DNA from: Closterium sp. NIES-65
Taxonomy: Eukaryota; Streptophyta; Zygnematophyceae; Desmidiales; Closteriaceae
Assembly (NCBI GenBank): GCA_948144175.1
Contig: CANXME010000213.1
Location: forward strand, 310,001-374,000
DNA: 64,000 nucleotides
Direction of reading: 5' to 3'
Below, in pieces: positions 43,132 to 52,600 of the stretch; within the stretch, counting starts at the first letter, position 1, and the number at the start of each line of letters is the position of its first letter. The notes under the pieces were generated by a model. That model saw only the letters and a list, made by a program, of their open reading frames with translations. It ran no database searches and was not told the origin of the DNA. Made by a program: the position numbers and the translations under genes.

Positions 43132-43946
43132 TGTTATTTTCAAGGTAGGCTTCAATGTGCCTAAAACGAAAGATAGAGTGCACAGTCGGATTTCTGCACA
43201 GCGGCTTTAAACGTTCATAGCGTTCTGGTCACAGCTTCAAATGACCTGATTCAAATTGGATCTGGAGCGTCTTAACGTCGCCTACAAAAGGCAATTTACG
43301 ATTTCACCAAGTATTGATGACACAGCGTCGGTTTGAACGAACGGCACTATCGAAACCACTTTAGTCTTAGAACACAAGATAGGAAGAGTAGTTGGGAATG
43401 ACTCCTAGCTCCTACAAACCCCAAGAGCCGAGGTACAGTGATGTGGAACAGTGCCACACTGTCCCCAACCACGAAGAGTCTCGAAACTACCCTTCATTAG
43501 GGCCTACACCAAGTGAAATGTTACACTAGACGAACTAATGTAACTATCTTCAATATCTTGAGGTGTACCCTTTTCGCGAGCTTCGCGATCACTTGAATCT
43601 TGAAACTAAGGCTCTGGTTCTTCATCACAAACTCATCCTTGAGTTCTTAATGGGTCTGCTGCACACACCTGTGACACGCCAAACGTTCGGCACAGGATAA
43701 AATAGAAACCGCGCACGAGACATACAACAGAATAGAAACCGCACGGGACACACAAATGGTCGCGTAACATGTGACAAGCGATAACTCACTATTGACTCGA
43801 CACACACACTTGACAAGATGACTCATCATGCACACACTATTATGAGCATGATATATATTGTCTCATGCCCTCATACCATTCCTTGCACACACGCATGCAC
43901 GCACACGGACAACAAGCCGAGTGCAAACCGTAGGATTGCACCAACA
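43132..43946 (-). repeat. E9 3' LTR
   Basis: 815 bp, minus-strand TGTTGGTGCAATCC...AATAACA. Its outer end matches the truncated 5' LTR (TGTTATAGTCAC... / CTAAAACGAAAGA, TTTAAACGTTCATAGCGTTC). Left flank is GTTAG; the right flank is rearranged, so no TSD test is possible. Confidence 0.88.
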
Positions 43947-44049
43947 AACTCCCCCTCCGATTGTTGGCCTTAGGATCTTGCTCTCTCGGTTCAGAGCTAT
44001 CCCAGCCAGCTTGCAATACTTCCAATCTGCTGCTCCACCAGCCTCTAGG

Positions 44050-44674
44050 TCATCATGTAAGCTGGCTGCCCCGTCGTCTTCACATAGCATAACTCAACTT
44101 CACCCACTGCCACCATGCTCCTCGTCCAGTGCCACTTCACCCTCATGTGCTTGGTGAGGCCATGCAACACCGGGTTCTTAGCTAGAGCAATGGCACCCTG
44201 GCTGTCACAGTATAGTGGGGTAGGTCCTTGCTACTCCCCCAATTCAGCCAGCAAACGCCGCTGCCACACAATCTCCCGTACGGCACGGAAGAGTGTCATG
44301 TACTCGGACTCCACCGAGCTCAATGCTTGGTCCACCTGCTTCTTGCTCTTCCATGCAGTTGGGCCTCCAACAACACAGCAAATGAACCCTCCAACACTTG
44401 TCATGTCCTCTGGTTCCGATGCATATGAAGCATTCGAGTAGGCGGTGGGGAACAAACGCCCGGGTTCTACGCCATCCGCGCCCTTTTGGCGCCTTTGCGC
44501 CGCCGCCGAGTATTGCAGCCCAACGGTCGGTGTTTGGCCAAGATACGTGGCCACCCTCATTCCAGCTACTACCTGCTCCTCATTAGGGCATTGAAAAACC
44601 CTAGCCAGCTGCTCGGTAGCAAATGCTACGTCCGGCCGAGTGTTTACCGCCGCATATATGAGGCTGCCCACCAA
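44050..44674 (-). pseudogene. pol: E9 RNase H
   Basis: MVGSLIYAAVNTRPDVAFAT, SNASYASEPEDMTSVGGF, STAWKSKKQ-type WKSKKQVDQALSSVESEYM (catalytic Glu), then after a frameshift CDSQGAIALAKNPVLHGLTKHM. It follows RT and lies next to the PPT. A normal copia RNase H C-terminal part is recognisable to about 44050. Confidence 0.85.
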
Positions 44675-44692
44675 CGAGTGAAAACGGCGCCT

Positions 44693-45702
44693 CTACTCTT
44701 CACCAACGCTCTCCTCCTCTGGTCCCTTCACACACTTGAACCCAGAACGAAAAGGTGTAGCCACATGACCTTCACTCTGCCCAAATTTGGCAGCCAACGT
44801 CTCCAGGTACTTCCGTTGGTGCACCCGCATGCACCGCTTCTCCACGTCTCGTTCGATGTGGAGCCCGGGGTAGAAGTTGACGTCGCCAAGTGCCTTGCAC
44901 TTGAACTTGTCCTTAAGCTTCAGCATCACCTCCTTCACAAGGTCAGAGGAGGGTGAAAAAATGAGAATGTTGTCCACGTAGACCACCATGAAACTCCTTT
45001 GCTCCCCCTCGCCAAGCATGAACAAGGAGTGATCGGCCGTTGAGGGAGTGAAGTCGATCTCCTCCAACACTTCACGCAGCTCCAGGTACCACTGCCTAGG
45101 AGCTTGTTTGAGCCCATAAAAGGCCTTCTTCAGCTTCCACACTCTGCCACTACCATCATGAAACCCCTCTGGCTGCGCCATAAAAATCTCCTCCTCAAGG
45201 ATGCTGTTGTAATGTCCATCTGCTTCACCACACATCGTTTGATGGCAGCTCCCGTGAGTAGGCTCCGCAGCGTCGTCGGCTTCACTACTCGAGCGAACAA
45301 CTCCTTGAAGTCCACCTTCTCCTTCTACTAGTACCCCTTAGCCACAAGCCTAGACTTGTAGCGTTCGATCATGCCGCCGGCGTCCGACTTGATCTTGAAG
45401 AGCCACTTGGACGTTATCGCCTTACGCCCCTCCGGTAGCTCCACCAATTCAAACGTGTCATTCTCCTCAATGCTCTTCAGCTCACTCTCCATGGCCTTCT
45501 TCCACTCCTCAGCATCACTAATCTCCAAGGCCTCCTTGAGAGTTGCTGGTTCTCCTGGCATCTCCACCGGAGAGAAGAACACGAACGCACACTCCTCGTA
45601 GTCACTCTCCTCGTCGTCTCCTACCATCATTGCCGCTCCGGCTAAGGCCGTCTTGCCTTGCTTTCCTGGTGCATCATAGGTCAGCCTATTAGAGGCTTGC
45701 AC
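44693..45702 (-). pseudogene. pol: E9 reverse transcriptase
   Basis: LKEALEISDAEEWKKAM, ITSKWLFKIKSDAGG, YKSRLVAKGY then two TAG codons, VDFKELFARVVKPTTLRSLL, a frameshift after MDITTA, then NSILEEEIFMAQPEGF, AFYGLKQAPRQWY and the active site YVDN instead of YVDD. Loss of the second catalytic Asp would abolish polymerisation even without the stops. Confidence 0.88.
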
Positions 45703-46077
45703 TCCCCTCTTGCCCCTTCCTTCCTCCTCAACTGCAGGGACTTAGGCCTTGGTGTTGCTGCGGGGTGGCTCGGATCCGTGGAGCACTCGTAGTGCGGGAA
45801 GGGAATGTCGGTACACGCTCGCTCACTTGCTGCACCTCCTCCTCTTCTTCCTCTGCATCCTTGGACTCCTCTCCCCCATCCACAAAGGAAGATTGCCTAG
45901 TGGTGGTGCTGCCACTGCTCAGCTCCAAGGCAGCTCCACATGCTCCAAGCCGGAACTCTTCACCTCCCCAAACCTCACGCCTATCTTTGCCTCATTCTCC
46001 GCCTTCCAATCCTTGTACATGAAGTTCTCTATGAACTTGCTGTCCCTGCTCACCAAGAATTTATCGGTGAATGGGTC

Positions 46078-46950
46078 TCAAAAAAGCCACCCTTTGTTGT
46101 TTTGAGCCATGCCCAAGTGCACGGCCCATATCGCCTTATCACCAAGCTTATTGTGCCAAAGTTGCTTAGGCACGAGCGCCATGCACATGCACCCGAACAC
46201 CCGAAGCATATCCACCTTTGGCTTCCTTTCAATCCACTCCACATAGGGCACCCATTTGTCTACTCTCACATGAGTCAAAGCTCTGTTCTTGGCCACACAC
46301 ACACTTCGCACCGCATCAGACCAGAAATAGTCGGATAGCCCGGCTTCTATGAGCAACCTGCGTGCCGTCTCCGTGATTGTGCGGTTCGCTCGCTCGGCGA
46401 CACCGTTCATTGCAGTGGAGTATGGCATGGTAACGGAGTGCCTTATCCCATTCTTCTTCAGCCACAATCCGAACTCCTTGCTCATGAACTCTCCCCCTCG
46501 ATCGGTGCAGATTGAATTTACGAGCCGGTCTTGTTCCCGCTCCACCATCCGCAACCAATCGGTTTTCACCGTTTCAGCCACCTCACTCTTCTTGGACAGC
46601 ACGTACACCCAAGTCATACGGGTGTAGACGTCGACAATGGTGAGGAGGTATTCAGCTACAGCAGCTCCAAGCTTCAGGGGGCCCACCACGTCCATCACCA
46701 CCTCATCAAGTGGTGCCTTTGCCGTTGCCTCCGAACTAGGGAACGGAAACCGGGTGAACTTGGCTTGAATGCACGTCGGGCAGCCAAGCACCTCATCGGG
46801 CTCCCCCTTCACACGTATGCCAGCAACCATCTCTCCCTTCACTAGCTGCTGCAAGATGGGTAGGGCCACATGCCCCATTCGCCGATGCAAGGTGAGCCAA
46901 TCACACTCCCCCGTAGCCAAAGTCGGATCACGCTCGCAATAGCGCCCCAC
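46078..46950 (-). pseudogene. int: E9 integrase
   Basis: Open for 290 codons: zinc part LHRRMGHVALPIL...GCPTCIQAK, VVMDVVGPLKLGA (first Asp), CTDRGGEFMSKEF (second Asp), NGVAERANRTITETARRLL (Glu), then FGCMCMALVPKQ. It is joined to the protease side by a frameshift near 46930. The catalytic residues are all present. Confidence 0.9.
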
Positions 46951-47195
46951 ATGCTCTCTCCGTAGTCCTCCTCCGCTCTTGCCTTGGGGTTCTCCTCACC
47001 CTTGTGCTGCTCCCTGGCTGCTGCACCGCTCTCCTTAAGTTCACCGAGCTTTCTGGTCCCTTCAAGATTGCACTTGTTGGACTCTTTCGCCTTGGCGCCA
47101 TCGTTCGCGCCATAGCCGCTACCAACCGCTTCACTCTTGGTGTTGACGCTTGCTGCCACTTGCCTCTCCTTAGGCATGGGGACCACAAGGATCTG

Positions 47196-48715
47196 CTACA
47201 TTTCATTATAGACATCCCTATTTTCGTGAAGGTCCCATAGAATCCGCTCGCCAAGCCTCGGGGTGTAGGTCTTGGCTCCCTTCGAGCTCGTTTCCATGCC
47301 GGCCTTTGCCAATCGCCGCATTAAAATCAGGTTGGCAGCAAGGCTGGGCACCCAAAGCACGTTCTTGAGGCCCACCATCTTCCCATCAGCACCCTTGAAC
47401 ATGGCCTTGCCCATGCCTTTCACCTCTGCTCGCTGCCCTAAAGCCGATGTGACATGCTTCACCGGTGACGGTTCAAGTTTGGTGAGCAAGTCGCGCGAGC
47501 TGTCATGGTATAGGTAGCGCCGCTATCGATCACCCAATAGTCCAGGGGGTGTAGGGTGACCTTTTCCACAGCTGCAGGCTCTTTGAAGTCTCCATCATTC
47601 TCTGGTGCAGCTAGTGCTTGCGTTGACACAAAGTAGAATTGACCCGGGTACCGATCGCCGCTCGGGTCCTTGTCGTTATCTTCGCTCTTCATGTTTGCAG
47701 CACCGCCTCCGCGACCGCCACGGCCTCCACGGCCTCTTCCTCTCCCTCCTCCTACTCCTCTACCCTCCTGGCCTTGAGCAGGGGTCCATCCATCACGGAG
47801 TTTGTAGCAATCGCGCCACATATGTCCGCTCTTGTGGCAATAGTGACACTCGCCGTCGAATCGGCCGCGACCGCGTCCACAGCTCTTGTCGTCGCTACCG
47901 TAACCGCCACTTCCGCAACCTCCACTGAAGTTGCTGCCACCAAACCTTCTTCCCCCTCGTCCTCTGCCTCTTCCTCGGCCATATCCACGGGCGACGCTCG
48001 CTGCCCCAGCGCCATCCGCACTCGCCAACTCACGGCGGCGGAAGTCCTCTTGAAGGATCGCGCGCTTCACGTCTTCAAGCGAGAGATGGGGCAGATCACG
48101 GTTCAAGTTGATGATGAGTGAGGACCACAATTCCGGAAGTAGGGCCAGCAACTTGGTCTTCTTCTGGAGCTCACTGTAGCTCAAATTTTCTCCTTCAAGT
48201 CGCGTCAACAAGTCGAAGAATTTCTGCACCCCTTCTCCAACCGCTTCATCCTCTTCAATTCGTAGTGTCGCCATTTGCCGTTCCAACACCACAGCTACCG
48301 CCGCTGTTGCAGGAGCGTGTACACCCTTGAGAGCAGCTTATGCCTTTGGTCCCTTCTCTGGTTCACGCTGGAAAAGCTTGATGTGACGGATTTGACAGCT
48401 CCCCAACTCTTGCCCTAGTAGGAGGTAGCCTTGTGCGCTCTTCCGCACCCACAGGCTCTTCTCCGGGTCGTTCTCGAGACGCTTCTCCATTCCTTCCATC
48501 ACCTCCAGTATATCATAGTAATCGAACACATTCTCCATTCTGAAGGACTATTCACCGAATTTGTAAGCGTTGAACTTTTCAAGCCCGAACACTCTTGGTT
48601 CATCCCTAGAAGGTCCAAGAGTAGGTTGCACGGGCGCCATGGCTGAATCACGGGCTTGGTCTTGTGCTTGGGCTTCTCCACTTCCACCAGCACCTCTTCC
48701 ACCCCTCTTTTCAGG
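47196..48715 (-). pseudogene. gag-pro: E9 gag and protease
   Basis: Gag of the UBN2 type: MAGPEKRGG..., GLEKFNAYKFGE then TAG where Trp is expected, SFRMENVFDYYDILEVMEG, a stop after GPKA, then an open 277-codon piece with LLTRLEGENLSYSELQKKTK and LPHLSLEDVKRAIL, Arg/Gly-rich sequence, and the knuckle C149-X2-C152-X4-H157-X4-C162. Protease motif WVIDSGAT at about residues 253-260. The frame shifts just after it; LKNVLWVPSLAANLI continues in the next frame (47196-47489). Confidence 0.88.
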
Positions 48716-48741
48716 TCCAGCCATAGTCGTAGCTGCTCCAA

Positions 48742-48955
48742 GGTGCTCTGATACCACTTGTTATAGTCACAATAGGCTCCAATGTGACTAAAACGAAAGA
48801 CAGAGTGAACAGTCAGATTTCTACATAGTGGCTTTAAACGTTCATAGCGTTCTGGTCACAGCTTCAATGACCTGATTCAACAGTTGGATCTAGAGCATCT
48901 AAACTTCACCTACAATAGGCAATTTAGATCGCACGATTTCACCAAGGCAGCAGCG
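48742..48955 (-). repeat. E9 PBS and truncated 5' LTR
   Basis: PBS TGGTATCAGAGCACC at 48756-48742. The LTR from 48759 starts at the internal edge and matches the 3' LTR for about 197 bp up to GATTTCACCAAG, where the E10 repeat array begins. The remaining 600 bp or so are missing. Confidence 0.85.
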
Positions 48956-49106
48956 CGTGCGTAGGGCAGGGCGCAGGCGTAGGGCAGGGCGCTGGCGCAG
49001 GGCAGGGCGCTGGCGCTGGGCAGGGCGCTAGCGCAGGGCAGGGCGCTGGCGCAGGGCAGGGCGCTGGCACAGGGCAGGGCGCCGGCGCAGGGCAAGGCGC
49101 TGGCGC
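48956..49106 (-). repeat. E10 leader array, part left of E11
   Basis: About eight copies of the 18-bp unit GGGCAGGGCGCTGGCGCA. GGCGC at 49102-49106 is the E11 TSD. Confidence 0.88.
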
Positions 49107-49242
49107 TGTGGAGAATAGAGCAAGAATGAATTAACTATGAGTGAAGTGAGTACAAATGGCAAAACCCTAATTGGGTTGTACCCCCTATGGTATACCCCAC
49201 TGTAGCCTACACAACAGCATAAGCTACATATATGTTCTGACA
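49107..49242 (-). repeat. E11 3' LTR
   Basis: 136 bp, TGTCAGAACATATATG...ATTCTCCACA on the minus strand, next to the PPT hairpin at 49243-49265. Confidence 0.93.
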
Positions 49243-49450
49243 CACCCCCATAGGCAAAGTGGGGGAGAACAAGGGGTCACAAGACCAGTCAAGCAAAGCA
49301 AAGCAAAGCTCAGGGTGGATCACAAAGTCACCACACAGTCCGAGCACAAGAGCAAGGCCACAAGGCCAGTTCACATGCAGGAGTACACACATATATATAT
49401 AAAGCTAGACAAGCAAGAGCAGGTATATATATGTGACAGTACAAGTCAAG

Positions 49451-50965
49451 TCAAGAGGAGAGCAAGTGAGGCAAGACAGGCACAAGACCCAGCTGGGTGC
49501 AGAAGCGCTGATGGTCACAAGGCGCGAGTGCCTTGGTGAACACATCAGCAGTGTTGGCCTCAGAGGCCACGTACGCAAGCCGCAACTGTCCACGCTGCTG
49601 TAGCTCACGAGCAAGGAAGTAGCGAAGAGCAATGTGCTTCGTTCTGTGCTCCAGACACTGCTCTCGACACAAGGCCAGCATGGCCCTGTTGTCTACGTAC
49701 AGCACTGGAGGAGAACGAGGCGGCTCTCCAAGGTCAGTCAGCAAGTAGGTGAGCCAGCGAAGCTCCTGTGCAGCCATGGCCCCTGCGAAGATCTCAGCCT
49801 CACAACTCGAGCTGAGAACCGAAGACGAGCGAGTAGCCCGCCACGAGACAGAGCCGGAGCCAAGGCTGAAGGTGTAACCCTGTGACGACCGCTGCGTAGC
49901 CTGGTCGTCAGCCCAAGAAGCGTCCGCGTGACCTGTAAGTACCACTGGACTCCGCCCTCCAAGCACTAGCCCCATGCCCGACGTACTGCACAGGTAGCGC
50001 AATACCCTCTTCGCTGCAGCCATGTGCTCTGGTCGGTGTCTCCCAGAAGCAACATAGTGTGCAAGAATGCTAAGAGGGTATGCAAGGTCAGGTCGTGTGC
50101 AGGTCATCAGGTACATGAGGCAGCCAACAAGCTCTGGGTACGGGCCACTCGACTCTACGGACTCATCCGAAGGCAGAGCTGAGAGCGAGTGGCGAGTAGA
50201 CAGAGGAGTGGCCTGAGGCGAGGAGTACGTGAAGCCGAAGCGCTGAAGGACCTGCTGCACCATGTGTGACTGAGTCAAGGTAATGGTGCGGCGTGCTCTG
50301 TCCCGAGTGATCTGCAAGCCAAGGTAGCTGCGCAGTTCACCCAGGTCTGTGCACGTGTGTCTCTTCTGCAGCTCGGACTTCACGTAGGCGAGTCCAGCAA
50401 TGTCCGCTGTGGCAAAGACCAAGTCGTCGACGTACACGAGGATGTAGAACGGCGGCAGTGAAGTGTCGGTGCGCAGAAACAGCGACGGGTCAGCAGTAGA
50501 AGGAGCAAACCCAAGGGCCGCAAGTGTAGTCCTCAGTGTGTCGTGCCACTCACGTGGTGCCTAGCGGAGACCGTAGACTGGCCGTCGGAGGCTCCACTGG
50601 GTGCCAGGAGGGAAAGTCCCAGTGAAGCCAGGTGGACGGCGCAGCCAGATCTCCTCGTGCAGGCTCCCCTGCAAGAACGCAGTACTGAAGTCGAGAGAGT
50701 GAAGCTCGTGGTCGCGCTGAGCGGCTATGTGCAGCAGCACCCGAAGAGTGGTCATCTTTGGGGTGGGAGAGAAGGTCTGAAAGTAGTCAACTCCCTGCCG
50801 CTGACTGAAGCCACGAGCGACGTACCGCGCCTTGAAGACAGGTGGAGAGCCCGGCGGCCGCTTCACCCTGAAGATCCACATGCCACTGACGATGTTCGCC
50901 CCAAGAGGGGGAACCGCGTCAACGTAGGTGCCTGTGGACTTCAAGGAAACCATCTCTGCATCCAT
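49451..50965 (-). pseudogene. pol: E11 reverse transcriptase-RNase H
   Basis: RT from MDAEMVSLKSTGTYVDAV: FSQRQGVDYFQTFSPTPK, LDFSTAFLQGSLHEEIW. One TAG replaces Gln in VYGLRQAPREW (about 50565). Then open to the end: YVDDLVFATADIAG, SHMVQQVLQRFGF, GHADASWADDQATQRSSQG, SCEAEIFAGAMAAQELRW, LYVDNRAMLALCREQ, TADVFTKALAPCDHQRF, HLLSS. Only one in-frame stop is seen across RT and RNase H, so decay has barely begun. Confidence 0.9.
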
Positions 50966-50986
50966 AGCTGCCTGCCACTGAGAGGA

Positions 50987-52600
50987 CTAGGGACCCTCTA
51001 CGGCCTCCGCGTAAGAGCGCGGAGTCGGGATGTCTAGTGCATCCGGGTCTCCGTCAGGAGCAAGCAGTACAGACGCGAGATGAGGTGAAGCAGCAGCCAG
51101 ACACTGGAACTCCTCCTGCCTGTCCTCTAGGACGTCCGTGCCAAGAGCACACTCACCCCCGACGGACGGAGGACAGACAGACGCAGACTCAGCAACAAGA
51201 CTAGCAGCGTAGTCTAGACGACAGCGAGCAGCAAAGTCGACGAGCTCAGCGACAAGAGCAGACGCAGCAGCGGACTCAAAAGAGGGGTCAGTGACGACAG
51301 TAGCAAGCAGACGCGTGACAGTAGGACTGGCAGCACGAAGGGAGTCGGACTCAGGGTCGGTAAGCACAGGAAGGGAGGACTCAGGAGGAGAAGGCAAAAG
51401 GGCACGCAGAGGAGCAGTGGACGGACGCAGAGACATCCGGTGCATGCCAGGGACAGGAGGAGGACGCGGACGCGAACCACGACCAATAGTGCGGGCAGCA
51501 CGAACAGGCGCCACGGGACGAGACGCAGGCTCACGAAGCTCTGCAAGACCTCTTGTAGGACCAGTGTAAGGAGAGGGAGCAGGCAGTGGGGAGGTAGGCT
51601 CCAACAGTGACTGCGATTGGACAGGCTGTGGACACTCTACCGGAGGAGAAAGACCAAGAACCTGCTGCAGAAGCGGAACGAAGTACGGCCGAGGCCGCGC
51701 GGCAGCTCCAGACTCAGCAGGGACAGCACCAGCACCCTCAGTGGCAGCACTAGCGCCACCAACACCTCCAGCTGCAGGACCTCCAGCAGCACCAGCAGCA
51801 GAACCACCGTCAGGACAGACAGCAGCAGACTCAGCACCAACGCCCTGAGCAGCCCCAGCTCCAGTAGGACCCGCAGGCGTAGCACCTCCGGGACCGGCGG
51901 CACCAGTACCCTCGACGATCGAAGAAGCTCCAGCTCCAGCAGTACGCCTCCAGCGGCGAGCAAAGCACTCGCGCAGCTCCTGTGGAGAGAGGGGCTCCCG
52001 CCGAGACGCAGCACCAGGAGAAACCCCAGGCTCAGCGGCTCCAGACGTAGCACCCCCAGGCTCAGCAGCCCCAGACTCAGCACCCCTAGGCTCAGCAGCT
52101 CCAGACTCAGCACCCCCAGGCTCAGCAGCTCCAGCTCCAGTAGGACCCGCAGGCCCAGCAGCTCCGGGACCGGCAGCACCAGCACCCTCAGCAGGCGAAG
52201 AAGCTCCAGCTCTAGCAGCACGCCTCCAGCAGCGAGCAAACCACTCGCGCAGCTCTTGTGGAGAGAGCGGCTCCCGCCGAGACGGAGCAACCGGAGAGCC
52301 CCCAGGTCCAGCAGTCGCAGGCTCCGCACCTCCAGGCTCAGCACCCCCAGGCTTAGCAGCTCCTAACGTAGCACCTCCCGGCTCAGCACCTCAGCAGCAG
52401 CACCCCCAAGCTCAGCACCCTCCGGCCTCGCACCCCCAGGCTCAGCACCCCCAGCAGCAGCACCCCCAAGCTCAGCACCCGCAGGCGTAGCACCCCCAGA
52501 CTCTGCACTCGCAGCAGGACCAAACTCAGCAGCAACCTCGACTGGCTCGACTGTGTCTACCTGGGACACACCTGAAGGGGCAGGAACCTAAGGGGGGAGG
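50987..52600 (-). pseudogene. pol: E11 integrase-RT linker with duplicated box
   Basis: GAxxGG repeats near 52350-52560, then two copies of the box SRREPLSPQELREWFARCW and SPQELRECFARRW (about 52260 and 51995) separated by Gly/Ala/Glu repeats: an internal tandem duplication of about 265 bp. The Pro/Ser part follows with VAELVDFAARCRLDYAAS and PRSYAEAVEGP, and a TAG (for Tyr) after it near 50987. Confidence 0.78.

Larger units (their letters stand above)
43132..48955 (-). mobile_element. E9: copia element of a second lineage, long LTRs
   Basis: Minus-strand element with an 815-bp 3' LTR (43132-43946), PPT AATCGGAGGGGGAGTT, pol and gag, PBS TGGTATCAGAGCACC (48756-48742) two bases from the 5' LTR, and a 5' LTR cut after about 197 bp at the join with the E10 array. 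Its proteins are only distantly like the short-LTR family: standard CCHC knuckle, no Gly-rich tract and no long linker. Stops and frameshifts make it inactive. Confidence 0.92.

Noticed and set aside
48956..49106. CRISPR-like array of short repeats
   Set aside because: Units are directly adjacent with no unique spacers; it is a minisatellite in a eukaryotic element leader. The same applies to the arrays at 55395-55940 and 57830-58165.
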